Origin: Acidilobus saccharovorans 345-15
Lineage (GTDB): Archaea > Thermoproteota > Thermoprotei_A > Sulfolobales > Acidilobaceae
Assembly: GCF_000144915.1 (NCBI RefSeq)
Contig: NC_014374.1
Coordinates: 372,001-436,000, forward strand
Direction of reading: 5' to 3'
DNA: 64,000 nucleotides
The position numbers and the translations under genes were made by a program. The notes below the pieces were generated by a model. It saw only the letters and a list, made by a program, of their open reading frames with translations. It had not been told where the DNA came from and made no database searches. The first letter of the stretch is position 1; every line of letters begins with the position of its first letter. Below, in pieces: positions 54,962 to 63,328 of the stretch.

Positions 54962-55378
54962 TTGGTGCCTAAGTTGGCGTCTGTGACCCTCGAGGTTGAC
55001 ATGGGCAAGTACAAGAGCGTGAAGGTGCCCTTAGACGTCGCTGAGAAGCTCATAGTGGACGTCAGCAAGAGGCTGAACATAGAGTCTAAGGACGTTATGG
55101 AGTCTCTCAGGATAGTGAGGAACTTCGACGAGTTTTACGAGTTTCAACAGAAGAAGTTCAAGGACTACGTGGTGCCAGATAAGGACATAAGCGACATGAT
55201 AAAGGGCGCTGTCGTTGTGGACAGCCTGAAGCTAATAAAGGAGGGGTCCTCTAAAGAAGTAGTCGTTACGTTTGACAGGAGGATCAATGAGAGCGTCATA
55301 ATTGACTCGCTGAGGTCGCTGGGCTTTGATGTAGAGGTCAAGAGGTTTGACCTAATGCAGTTCCTCAAGGCCAAGTAG
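54962..55378 (+). CDS. Conserved-looking protein of unknown function
   Basis: The 138-residue soluble, highly charged protein has an N-terminal strand-helix unit (YKSVKVPLDVAEKLIVDVSKRLNI), a central helix-rich part (NFDEFYEFQQKKFKDYVV) and a C-terminal strand-helix-strand (VVVTFDRRINESVIIDSLRSLGFDVEVKRF). The frame has genome-typical codon use, so it is real. I recognise no family. It starts at TTG 54962 or GTG 54965. It sits between pyrH (divergent) and rpo13 (convergent). Confidence 0.7.
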   Translation: MVPKLASVTLEVDMGKYKSVKVPLDVAEKLIVDVSKRLNIESKDVMESLRIVRNFDEFYEFQQKKFKDYVVPDKDISDMIKGAVVVDSLKLIKEGSSKEVVVTFDRRINESVIIDSLRSLGFDVEVKRFDLMQFLKAK

Positions 55379-55431
55379 TGCCGGTAGATACGAAAGAAAA
55401 AGGGGGTCCTTCCGCCCGAACTTTAAAGGCC

Positions 55432-55818
55432 TCAGGAGCTGGCTCCCGGCTCCTTTTGCGACTCACTCTCTCCCCTGCTCTTTGAACCCTTTCTCCTCTT
55501 CCGCGTTGAGGATTTCTTAGCGATCGACTTGGACCTTGAACCCCTCCTCCGCCTCTTCTTTACGCTCTCGCCGACCTTCTTGAGGGCGTCCTCGACCTTC
55601 TCAAGGTAAAGGGCCTTAGCTTCGTCTACGGTTATCTTGCCCTCCTCCGCCTCCTCCAGTATGTCAAATGCATCAAGCATTATTTGTAGAAGCTCTGGGC
55701 TGCTGACCTTGTACTCTAAGGTCTCTGCCTCCTCACTGGTCTTCTCACTCTCAGCCTCGCTGCTCTCCTCAGTGGTGACCTCTTCGGTTTCCTTAGACTC
55801 CTCCTGGTCCTCGCTCAC
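55432..55818 (-). CDS. rpo13: RNA polymerase subunit Rpo13
   Basis: The 128-residue protein has a strongly acidic N-terminus (about 1-38), a short helix-turn-helix core (LLQIMLDAFDILEEAEEGKITVDEAKALYLEKVEDALK) and a basic Arg/Lys/Ser tail. This three-part layout and the GKIxVDEAKxL core match Rpo13, the crenarchaea-specific RNA polymerase subunit near the downstream DNA channel. The tail could bind DNA. GTG start, divergent from rpoK. Confidence 0.82.
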   Translation of the reverse strand: MSEDQEESKETEEVTTEESSEAESEKTSEEAETLEYKVSSPELLQIMLDAFDILEEAEEGKITVDEAKALYLEKVEDALKKVGESVKKRRRRGSRSKSIAKKSSTRKRRKGSKSRGESESQKEPGASS

Positions 55819-55901
55819 GGGGCCCCTCCTCAGCGATTTGGTTAAGTGCTGAAGCGTGAGTTAAAAATTTAAAACAACATAACAAATGTTAGAAAGAGCA
55901 G

Positions 55902-56198
55902 GTGCCTCTGATGCCTGAGCAAGTCAAGCTGCACCCGACTAGTAAGGAGGAGATAGTCATTGGGCCTCCTTACCTTACAAAGTACGAGAGGGCTAAGATC
56001 ATAGGGCTAAGGGCCCTTCAACTTGACAGCGGCGCTCTACCCCTGGTGGATGTTGATAAGATTAACGTAAGGAGGGACTCAGTGGAAATAGCGGCCTACG
56101 AGCTGGACCATGGACTTCTTCCGATATCTATCGTGAGATACACGCCCTCGGGAGCTGTTCAGATAATACCTGTTAAGCTCCTACTGCAGGATCAATAG
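55902..56198 (+). CDS. rpoK: RNA polymerase subunit K (Rpo6)
   Basis: The 98-residue subunit, homologous to eukaryotic Rpb6 and bacterial omega, helps assemble the polymerase. The family core is PPYLTKYERAKIIGLRALQLDSGALPLVD, ending with the strand LPISIVRYTPSGAVQIIPV. Starts at GTG 55902 or ATG 55911. A TTAAAAATTTAAAA stretch (55861-55874) supplies the promoter between it and rpo13. Confidence 0.92.
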   Translation: MPLMPEQVKLHPTSKEEIVIGPPYLTKYERAKIIGLRALQLDSGALPLVDVDKINVRRDSVEIAAYELDHGLLPISIVRYTPSGAVQIIPVKLLLQDQ

Positions 56199-56214
56199 TC
56201 TCAGACCTAAAGCG

Positions 56215-56305
56215 AGCGGAAAGCTCCTTAAGCGCAGGCAGGTACATGGAACAGCTGCCTTCATTTATGCTGCGCCCTGAGGCCGTCAACTACAGGGTTT
56301 CCGCT
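56215..56305 (+). ncRNA. Candidate three-way-junction RNA downstream of rpoK
   Basis: AGCGGAAA (56215-56222) pairs exactly with TTTCCGCT (56298-56305). Enclosed are hairpin A, GCGCAG/CTGCGC (56232-56237 with 56270-56275) with an inner GCAG/CTGC (56238-56241 with 56255-56258), and hairpin B, CCTG/CAGG (56276-56279 with 56293-56296). Hairpin B follows A with no gap and the closing stem follows B after one base, giving a compact junction. It lies between the rpoK stop and the L21e promoter. I do not recognise a known RNA family. It could be an independent RNA or a 3' structure of rpoK mRNA. Confidence 0.45.
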
Positions 56306-56369
56306 AAGTCATAGAGTCAAGCTATCGAACTTGTCGACATAGAGCAAATACAGTAAACGGGCAGCAACG

Positions 56370-56379
56370 CTTTTAAATA
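56370..56379 (+). promoter_or_regulatory. TATA box of the L21e-rpoF operon
   Basis: CTTTTAAATA predicts transcription from about 56401, 15 bases before the L21e ATG. Confidence 0.55.
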
Positions 56380-56415
56380 GTTAAAGGCAGGTAAAAGAAG
56401 GTTTGGTGGCACAGC

Positions 56416-56715
56416 ATGGTCAAGGCGCCTAAGGGCTACAGGCACAGGACAAGGAAGCTCTTAACCAAGGACGTGCGTGAGAAGGGCGCAATACCAAGGG
56501 CCAGCGTTATGTTTTATCCATATAAAGTAGGCGACAAGGTAGCCATAAAGATAGATCCGTCGTTCCACAAAGGCATGCCCCATAGGCGCTACCACGGGCT
56601 TACAGGTACTATAGTCGGCGTCAGAGGTAGGGCCTACGTGGTCTCTGTTCCTGTGGGCGACAGCGTGAAGACTATAATAACATACGCTGCTCACCTCAGG
56701 CCCCTTAAGGCCTGA
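56416..56715 (+). CDS. rpl21e: 50S ribosomal protein L21e
   Basis: The 99-residue ribosomal protein has the family motifs KGYRHRTRKLLTKDVREKGA, GDKVAIKIDPSFHKGMPHRRYHGLTG and GVRGRAYVVSV. ATG start. It forms an operon with rpoF after 18 bases, an arrangement common in archaea. Confidence 0.96.
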   Translation: MVKAPKGYRHRTRKLLTKDVREKGAIPRASVMFYPYKVGDKVAIKIDPSFHKGMPHRRYHGLTGTIVGVRGRAYVVSVPVGDSVKTIITYAAHLRPLKA

Positions 56716-56733
56716 GGGAGGTGCCCCTTAACC

Positions 56734-57090
56734 ATGTTAAGGAGGATAGAGAGCAGGAGGTACCTGACTTACGCTGAAGCGCGCAAGATCCTTGAAGATA
56801 GGATCGCCGAAAGCGGCGGTGCTCTAAACCCGACACAGGATAGGACGTGGCAGTACCTCAAGCTGTTTGGAACTACAGACCCAGCAGCGGCCAGGGAGGC
56901 GGTAGACTCATTGGTCAAGGAGGGCCTAGATGAGTACCTCGCTGTGCAGCTTGTCAATATGTGCCCCAACGAGGACGGCTATATAAATGCAATACTTAGC
57001 TCTAAGGAAGGTCTTGAAATAAAAGAGGAGCTCTTAGCTAAGGTTAAGGAAACGCTCTCCAAGGTGTGCACTCAGTCGCCCTCAAAGTAA
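56734..57090 (+). CDS. rpoF: RNA polymerase subunit F (Rpo4)
   Basis: The 118-residue subunit, homologous to Rpb4, forms the polymerase stalk with Rpo7. The sequence RYLTYAEARKILEDRIAE, then TWQYLKLFGTTDPAAAREAV and AVQLVNMCPNEDGYINAIL (the HRDC-like part), matches archaeal RpoF. ATG start preceded by GGAGGTG (56713-56719). Confidence 0.9.
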   Translation: MLRRIESRRYLTYAEARKILEDRIAESGGALNPTQDRTWQYLKLFGTTDPAAAREAVDSLVKEGLDEYLAVQLVNMCPNEDGYINAILSSKEGLEIKEELLAKVKETLSKVCTQSPSK

Positions 57091-57106
57091 GTGTTGGCCT
57101 ATAGAT

Positions 57107-57134
57107 AAGTCATAGGTCTACCCAGCTATGACTT
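57107..57134 (+). terminator. Perfect 9-bp hairpin after rpoF
   Basis: AAGTCATAG (57107-57115) and CTATGACTT (57126-57134) pair without mismatch around a 10-base loop, 16 bases after the rpoF stop. An overlapping CCCA/TGGG pairing is also possible. It is probably an mRNA 3'-end or stability element. Confidence 0.45.
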
Positions 57135-57261
57135 GGGTCAAGTCCTAACGGCTCCATATAAGGATAAAGTGGAAGCCATTAACGGCCGCTCTTACCTTAG
57201 AGGGCTCCTTATCTCCTTTTCTTCCCATCTTGAGCCCTTAACTTAATGTAGGGTAGCGAGG

Positions 57262-59301
57262 TTGCGCTCTAGCAGGGACTGCAACATACCGCAGTACTAT
57301 GACGTTATAATAGCTGAGAAGCCTAAGGCAGCTGACAAAATTGCTCATGCGCTCGGGAGCCCGTTCAGATGCGCCATAGGCAGGGTTCCCATTTACATAC
57401 TTAATGTAAACGGCACTAACATAGTCGTAGTTTCAAGCGCAGGGCACATGTTTGGACCGTCAACTGGCGTTGAGGGCCTTCCAGTTACCATGATAAGGTG
57501 GGAGCCTCTCTGGCGCTTTGACAGGAGGTCGAAGTACCTGAGGCCCTATTATGAGGTCCTCTCCAGGCTTGTGCCCAAGGCTAGGTATTTCATAAATGCA
57601 TGCGACTATGACATAGAGGGAAGCACGATAGGCTACAAGATAATAGAGGCCTTCGGTGACAAGTCAAGGGCAAAGAGGATGAAGTTCTCTAGTCTGACCG
57701 CAGCGGAGCTCAGGCAGGCCTTCAGGAGGCTTCAGCCGCTTGACGTTAACAACGCCATGGCAGGCATAGCTAGGGCGGAGCTTGACTGGCTCTGGGGCAT
57801 AAACATCTCAAGGCTATTGATGAAATCTTATAGGGAAGTGACGGGGGAAAGGCTTTCCCTTAGCGCAGGTCGCGTGCAGACCCCAACTCTAGCGGAGGCT
57901 ATAAGGAGGTGGGTCAAAATAAACACGCACGTGCCTATTCCTCAGCCCTCGCTGACAGCAAGGCTGCTTCACAAGGGTGTAGAGTTCACGGCATACCCGC
58001 TGGGCTGGTCCGTTAGCACGGTGAAGGAGGCCAGGGAGGTCGCTAAGGAAGTAAAGGAGGGCATGTACATGGAGGTGATATCACTTAGCAGGGCCTCGGA
58101 GAGCGTCAGGCCGCCGCCTCCCTTTAACCTGACGGACCTGCAGAAGGAGGCCGCGAGGATCTATGGCCTCTCCCCATATAAGACGCAGGAGGTGGCAGAG
58201 GACCTTTACCTGGCTGCCCTGATAAGCTACCCGAGGACCAACAGCGAGAAGCTGCCCCCCACGCTTAACTACAGGGAAGTACTTGACAGCATAGGCAGGC
58301 AGCCCAAGTACAGGGGGCTCGTGGGGGACCTGCTTAGGGAGACAGGAGGGGTTCTGAGGCCGCGGGAGGGACCTGCTGACGACCCTGCGCACCCGGCCAT
58401 ATATCCCACCGGTGAGCAGCCTACGCGGCTTGACAGAGTTCATGAGACCGTGTATGACCTTATTGTTAGGAGGTTCATGGCTGCTTTTGCGCCGCCAGCC
58501 ACGCTCAGCACGGTGTCGGCGGTGCTCACTGATGTCAAGGCAAGGAGGTGGGAGGCTCGGGGACTGAACGTAGCTGAGAGGGGCTGGCTTAAGTATTATC
58601 CATTCCACAAATTCGATGAGTCGCAGCTTCCCACGCTTAACAGAGGGGACAGGCCTTTAGTTAGGTCGATAACCGTTAAGGTTTCATGGAGCGGTCCTGG
58701 GCTCAGGCTCAGCAGGCTCTCCTTGCTTGAATGGATGGAGGCCAACGACCTGGGCACTAAGGGCACCAGGGCTAGGATCATAGAGACCCTCTATAAGAGG
58801 GGCTTCATAACGTCTAGGGGTTCACACGCTGAGATAACGAACCTTGGCTACGCGGTTTACAAGGTGCTCAGCGAGGTGGCGCCCGAGTTGATGAGCGTCT
58901 CACTGACAAGGGACTTTGAGAGGATGCTTGATGAAATATCAATGGGGAAGGCAAGCAGAGAAGAGGTGGTGAGCAGAGCCAAGAAATACATATCAGAGCT
59001 GGTTGAGAGACAGCTAAACAGTAACAACATAAAGGTGATGGGCACCTACTTGGCTGAGTTCATAGGTAAAGTCAGGCCCAGGAGCAGGTGCGCCATATGT
59101 GGAAGGCCGACGGATGGTCAGAGCCTCTGTGAGCTGCATCTAGCGGCCAAGAGCAACCTGGAGAAGAGCATAGATGAGGTTGCCAGAAGGCTTGGAGTTA
59201 GCAAGGAGGAGGCCCTCAGGAGAATTTCCAACAACAGGTTGGCAGGCAAATGGGTTAGGGACGTGGCCGCACTAATGATATCAGGGAAGGAGAGGCCCTA
59301 G
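57262..59301 (+). CDS. topA: Type IA DNA topoisomerase (topoisomerase III)
   Basis: The 679-residue enzyme relaxes and decatenates DNA through a transient 5'-phosphotyrosine. The TOPRIM domain has VIIAEKPKAADKIAHAL and NACDYDIEGSTIGYK. The catalytic Tyr is in ALISYPRTNSEKLP near residue 323. A C-terminal zinc motif CAICGRPTDGQSLCELH (CxxC...CxxH) follows. It has no reverse-gyrase helicase domain. TTG start. It converges with the signal peptidase gene with a four-base overlap. Confidence 0.93.
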   Translation: MRSSRDCNIPQYYDVIIAEKPKAADKIAHALGSPFRCAIGRVPIYILNVNGTNIVVVSSAGHMFGPSTGVEGLPVTMIRWEPLWRFDRRSKYLRPYYEVLSRLVPKARYFINACDYDIEGSTIGYKIIEAFGDKSRAKRMKFSSLTAAELRQAFRRLQPLDVNNAMAGIARAELDWLWGINISRLLMKSYREVTGERLSLSAGRVQTPTLAEAIRRWVKINTHVPIPQPSLTARLLHKGVEFTAYPLGWSVSTVKEAREVAKEVKEGMYMEVISLSRASESVRPPPPFNLTDLQKEAARIYGLSPYKTQEVAEDLYLAALISYPRTNSEKLPPTLNYREVLDSIGRQPKYRGLVGDLLRETGGVLRPREGPADDPAHPAIYPTGEQPTRLDRVHETVYDLIVRRFMAAFAPPATLSTVSAVLTDVKARRWEARGLNVAERGWLKYYPFHKFDESQLPTLNRGDRPLVRSITVKVSWSGPGLRLSRLSLLEWMEANDLGTKGTRARIIETLYKRGFITSRGSHAEITNLGYAVYKVLSEVAPELMSVSLTRDFERMLDEISMGKASREEVVSRAKKYISELVERQLNSNNIKVMGTYLAEFIGKVRPRSRCAICGRPTDGQSLCELHLAAKSNLEKSIDEVARRLGVSKEEALRRISNNRLAGKWVRDVAALMISGKERP

Positions 59302-59834
59302 GGCTGTTGCGACGAGGGATGGAACATGAGCGAGAGCCCGCCTATGTAAGGTATCACCAGGGGGTGCTGGCCGCCTATAACCACTCCCTTAACATAAAAA
59401 TACGGAGTCCCGCCGACCTCATAGCCATTTATGTCAACAGTGCCGCATATCGACGGGTAACCCGGGTCAGGGAACGGGTTGTTGTCGCCCTTGGTGACAA
59501 AGCACAGTATTCCATTATGATAGTACTTGTAGATGACCCTGTGAATTATGAGCGCGTCGTTAAGATATATGCCGTAAAAGTTACCTGTAAACTTGTATAC
59601 CACTACGTCACCAACCCTTATGTCCACAGGATTAACTTTCTCTATGAACACTACGTCGCCGGTCTGAAGGGTTGGCAACATGCTCCTGCCGTCAACTACG
59701 ACGGCCTGAAGGCCATATGCCACATGCCAGTATGCTATAAGCGACGTTAACGCTACTATAACTACGATAAGGGCAACAAGCCCTAAGGGAGCGGCTTCCA
59801 GGCCTTCTCGTCTAGCCTTGGGGCTCTGGGACAT
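59298..59834 (-). CDS. Signal peptidase I (archaeal S26B type)
   Basis: The 178-residue membrane protease removes signal peptides outside the cell membrane. A hydrophobic segment (about 17-40) is followed by VVDGRSMLPTLQTGDVVFIEKV (Ser nucleophile), DALIIHRVIYKY (catalytic His in place of the bacterial Lys) and TKGDNNPFPDPG (Asp). ATG start. Between this gene and nrdJ are about 217 bases with no convincing gene; a short GCGTG/CACGC hairpin occurs there. Confidence 0.88.
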   Translation of the reverse strand: MSQSPKARREGLEAAPLGLVALIVVIVALTSLIAYWHVAYGLQAVVVDGRSMLPTLQTGDVVFIEKVNPVDIRVGDVVVYKFTGNFYGIYLNDALIIHRVIYKYYHNGILCFVTKGDNNPFPDPGYPSICGTVDINGYEVGGTPYFYVKGVVIGGQHPLVIPYIGGLSLMFHPSSQQP

Positions 59835-60051
59835 GACAGCTCATAGGGAGCTTACTTCAGAGCCCTTAAAATTGTTTGTTAGTGACGCAACTAGCACTTA
59901 GCTTTTCAGTAGTGTCGTGCGCGCAAGGTCCTCGCGAGCTTCTATGTAAGGTAAGGCGCAGCCAGCGTGCGCAGCCACGCTCATGGAGATACAAAAGGAC
60001 TAGAGATGGAAACTACGAACTGCGATCTGGGCTCAAGAATCGGCTGTCAGA

Positions 60052-62985
60052 TCAGAGGTTGCAGGTCTTACATGTGCTGTTTTCATCAGACTCAACTTCC
60101 ACAATGTTGCTGTCCTTCTTTATCTTGAAGAGGCCGCCCAACTTCTCGTCGGCTAAGGCCTCCTCAGCATTCATGGATCTCTTTATTAGCGCCATCCTCA
60201 TGCTTGGCTTCTTGAGCAGCTTCACTGGAACCCTGTTGAGCTCGCGCTGCTGTCCGCCGAAGTAGATGACCTGTACGCCCTTGCTTTCATCCCTGTAGAC
60301 TGTGACCCCCTTGAGGCCCGTGAGCCACGCGGTTAAGTAGGCCGTTGCCACGGCGTTCACGCTGGCATCCTTGGGCAGGTTCACGGTTTTGCTTATGGCC
60401 TGGTCCGTGTAGAGCTGGGCCGCCGCCTGGTGGGCTATGTGGTACCACACGTCGAAGTCCATGCTGGTGGCGAAGAGTTTGGCCAGCTCCTTAATCCTCG
60501 ATATTAGCTTCTCGGCATCCCAGTTGGCCTTAACTATCTTCCCGTCAACCTCCTGCAGCTGGGCGTCCCTTATGGCCTTCTCAACGTCCTCCAGCGCCCA
60601 CCTTAGGCTGCCCTTATGCCTTGATATCGCCTCAAGCAGCTTCTCTCCTAGCTCGGCAGGGGCCCCTGCCTCAGCTATAGCAGAGTATAGCCTGTCCCTG
60701 AACTCCCTCACAACCTCCCAGAGCTCTCCTATTGTAACTCTCCTGAGGTACACCAGGGCAAAGTATGGCTCTATGCCGCTCGTAGTGCCAGCTATTATAG
60801 AGATGGTGCCCGTCGGCGCGGTGGTGTTCACTGCGGTGTGCCTCGGCGCCCTGGCCCCCAGGGACCTGCCGTAATCCTTCAGGGCATTCCAGAGCCTGGC
60901 CGGATCATATATGGCCATGGCTAACATATGCCTTGGGCTCGCGGCCAGCTCCTGGGGCCTCATCCTCTCGGCCTCTGAGAGGGTCTCCTCTGTTACGCCG
61001 AACACGTCCCTCAGGACCCTCTCCAGGGCCTCAAGCTTCAGCAGCTTCACGGAGCCGTCGGCGGAGACCCTCCTCGCGCTTTCGCCCTCCAGCTGGCTCA
61101 TTATGTAATCGCTGAGCTTCACATCATGGTATTTAACGGTCAGGTAGCCATCCCTTATGCTCGCCACCTCAGCGGCCTTCAGCAGCGCTGGAGTCAGCAG
61201 GTTCACCATCTCCTCTGGGTCGGCCTTCTCCACGCACTTCAGCTCCTTCCAGTCGAACTTCCTGCATTCAAACGCTGGGGCGTGGCCTAGCCTAGAGCCG
61301 AGCTCCCAGCTCCTCTTCCAGGCCTCGGCCTCTATCATTGCCATAGCTATCATGGTGAACGCCACTGCCTCCTCGCTGTCATACGGAATGTTGAGCTTAG
61401 CCAGGGCGTTAGCAAGTCCCATTATTCCAAGGCCTACCTTCCTTGTGAACTTGTTGACTAAGTCCTGCCTCTGGTCCGGCTGCCTGTTGTAATCTATTAC
61501 TGCGTCAAGGCCATCAACGGCTAGGTCTACGTCCTTGGCGAAGGAGTCCAGGTCAAACTTGCCGTCCCTGATGTACTTGTCAAGGCTGAGGGACCCCAGG
61601 TTACAGCTCTCATAGGGGTACAGCGGCTCCTCGCCGCACGGGTTGGTGGCCGCCACGGCCCCAAGCCATGGAGTTGGGACCCACTTGTTGTGGTTGTCAA
61701 GGAATATCATGCCTGGGTCTCCGCCCTCCCAGGCACCCCTTACAATCTCCTCCCACAGCCTCCTGGCAGGGTAGTGCCAGCCGTGCGGGTTTCTCCTTGA
61801 AGTGTCCATGTCCTTAGGTATCCTTGACTTTGCCCTCTCAACGACTTCCTCAAACACGTTCATGTAGGGGGTCTCTATCCTGCTTTCCCTGAGCACCCTT
61901 AGGGCCCTTCCCTCGCCCGTGGCCCTAGAGACTGAGTAGTGCAGCCTGTAGATTCCATCACCCTCATCACTGTACCTTGGGTTTACCATCCACCACTCCT
62001 GGCCGTTTATGACAGCCTCCATGAACGCGTCGTGCGTTCCGACGCTTATGTTGAAGTTAGTCAGGAAGGCATCCTGCATGGGCGCCCTCTTGGCCTGTAT
62101 GAAGCCGGCCTCCTCAGGGCTCTGCCAGCCTGAGGTTAGCCTTGTCAGCGCCTCGAGGGCCGTTTTATCAACCTCATAGTAACCGTCCTTCTCAAGCTGC
62201 TCTAAGGTCTTTCTGTACTGTTCTAGTATCGCGCTCACCTGCGGGGGCAGCGTGGAGGCCAGGGCTTTCCAGGGGTCGTAGTCCGGGTTGTAGAGGTCGG
62301 GGTGCCAGTCGTGCAGGATGCCCATGTTAGCCCCCCTCCTCTTGCCTCCCTGCTTGACTACATCGGTTGAGACGTCGTAGAGCCTCATGAAGCTCAGGGG
62401 GCCGCTGGCCACGCCGCTGGTCCCCGCCACCACGTCACCCCTTGGCCTCAGCTCCGAGAAGCTGAAGCCCTCGCCGCCGCCGTACTTGAACGTCATGACC
62501 TGGACGGTGAGGCCGTCCATAATGCCCCTCATGTCGTCATACACGGGGGTCACGTAACAGGCGCTCAGTGCGCCCTTTGCGCCGTCAGCGTACATGTTGA
62601 AGAGCGTCGGCGAGTTAAACATGAACCTGCCCTCTATCATAGCCCTGTAGAGGGAGTCGGGGTCAACCCTTCCGCTGAAGCCCAGGGCCACCCTCCTCAT
62701 TACCATCGAGGGGGTCTCTATGTACCTCCCCCTCAGGTCCTTGGTCATGTACCTGCTCATGAGGACCCTGATGGCGTTGTAGGTAAACTTCATGTCGTCT
62801 TCACATATGCTATTTACGCACGCAGGAAGCTCGGAGACCTTGCCGCCGTTAGGGGCACGCCCGCTGTAGGCCTGCCTGACCTCTGAGTATATGTCTAACA
62901 GCAGCAGCTTCTTAGCCTCATCCTCAAGCTCAGGCCTTGTCAGCGAGGCCCTTATGAGCTCCAGCTGCTTTGCATCGCTGCTCAT
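60052..62985 (-). CDS. nrdJ: Ribonucleotide reductase, class II (adenosylcobalamin-dependent)
   Basis: The 977-residue enzyme reduces ribonucleotides for DNA synthesis. An N-terminal ATP-cone-like region is short or absent. The barrel shows GALSACYVTPV (first active-site Cys), KYGGGEGFSFSELRPRG, ATNPCGEEPLYPYESCNLGSL (finger loop with Cys and Glu) and NTTAPTGTISIIAGTTSGIEP. The C-terminus ends STCKTCNL, the redox cysteine pair. No small subunit gene is adjacent, consistent with class II. It implies cobalamin use. ATG start with GAGGTGA upstream. Confidence 0.95.
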   Translation of the reverse strand: MSSDAKQLELIRASLTRPELEDEAKKLLLLDIYSEVRQAYSGRAPNGGKVSELPACVNSICEDDMKFTYNAIRVLMSRYMTKDLRGRYIETPSMVMRRVALGFSGRVDPDSLYRAMIEGRFMFNSPTLFNMYADGAKGALSACYVTPVYDDMRGIMDGLTVQVMTFKYGGGEGFSFSELRPRGDVVAGTSGVASGPLSFMRLYDVSTDVVKQGGKRRGANMGILHDWHPDLYNPDYDPWKALASTLPPQVSAILEQYRKTLEQLEKDGYYEVDKTALEALTRLTSGWQSPEEAGFIQAKRAPMQDAFLTNFNISVGTHDAFMEAVINGQEWWMVNPRYSDEGDGIYRLHYSVSRATGEGRALRVLRESRIETPYMNVFEEVVERAKSRIPKDMDTSRRNPHGWHYPARRLWEEIVRGAWEGGDPGMIFLDNHNKWVPTPWLGAVAATNPCGEEPLYPYESCNLGSLSLDKYIRDGKFDLDSFAKDVDLAVDGLDAVIDYNRQPDQRQDLVNKFTRKVGLGIMGLANALAKLNIPYDSEEAVAFTMIAMAMIEAEAWKRSWELGSRLGHAPAFECRKFDWKELKCVEKADPEEMVNLLTPALLKAAEVASIRDGYLTVKYHDVKLSDYIMSQLEGESARRVSADGSVKLLKLEALERVLRDVFGVTEETLSEAERMRPQELAASPRHMLAMAIYDPARLWNALKDYGRSLGARAPRHTAVNTTAPTGTISIIAGTTSGIEPYFALVYLRRVTIGELWEVVREFRDRLYSAIAEAGAPAELGEKLLEAISRHKGSLRWALEDVEKAIRDAQLQEVDGKIVKANWDAEKLISRIKELAKLFATSMDFDVWYHIAHQAAAQLYTDQAISKTVNLPKDASVNAVATAYLTAWLTGLKGVTVYRDESKGVQVIYFGGQQRELNRVPVKLLKKPSMRMALIKRSMNAEEALADEKLGGLFKIKKDSNIVEVESDENSTCKTCNL

Positions 62986-63328
62986 TGTATCTTCACCTCA
63001 GCGTGCTAGCAACAGATGTGTGTGAGCGGAGGCTCTTCTGTAGCTGCCATTGCGTGGGAGGAACCTCGATTTCGGCAGGACTATATTTTGCAAGAAACTG
63101 CAAAGTTCTCGCTGCTTTAGGGCCAAGTCATAGTTGATGTTGTAATAGGGACTTCGGTATGACCTGTAGGCATCAGCGGTAGTACCATATACCGTGTTAC
63201 TAAGGCGTTTGGGCTGCATTGCTAGAGCCCCGGTCATATATTTAGGGCAACAATCTTTAGGCTGGGTATAACCTGACTATTCACACGGCCCGCCGAATAT
63301 CTATAACTTCCGCTGAAACTTAAAGCCT
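62986..63328. other. Intergenic region between nrdJ and the Ncs6-like gene
   Basis: The 343 bases hold the divergent promoters. On the minus strand a TATA-like AAAATATAG (63082-63090) could start nrdJ with a leader of about 75 bases; on the plus strand CTATAA (63301-63306) lies 26 bases before the GTG at 63329. A 79-codon open frame (62998-63237, minus) begins MTGALAMQPK, but its codon use differs from the genome (mixed CGC, CGA and AGA for Arg), so it is probably not a gene. No cobalamin riboswitch pattern was found. Confidence 0.4.

Noticed and set aside
59835-60051. Possible small gene or RNA between signal peptidase and nrdJ
   Set aside because: Only a short hairpin and two copies of GGCTGCGC were seen; no promoter, box motif or coding frame supports a gene.
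62998-63237. 79-codon minus-strand frame upstream of nrdJ
   Set aside because: Codon use differs from neighbours and it resembles no family; kept only as a remark in the intergenic entry.
62986-63240. Cobalamin riboswitch in front of the B12-dependent reductase
   Set aside because: No B12 box or matching helices were found on the minus strand; archaeal genomes rarely use this riboswitch.
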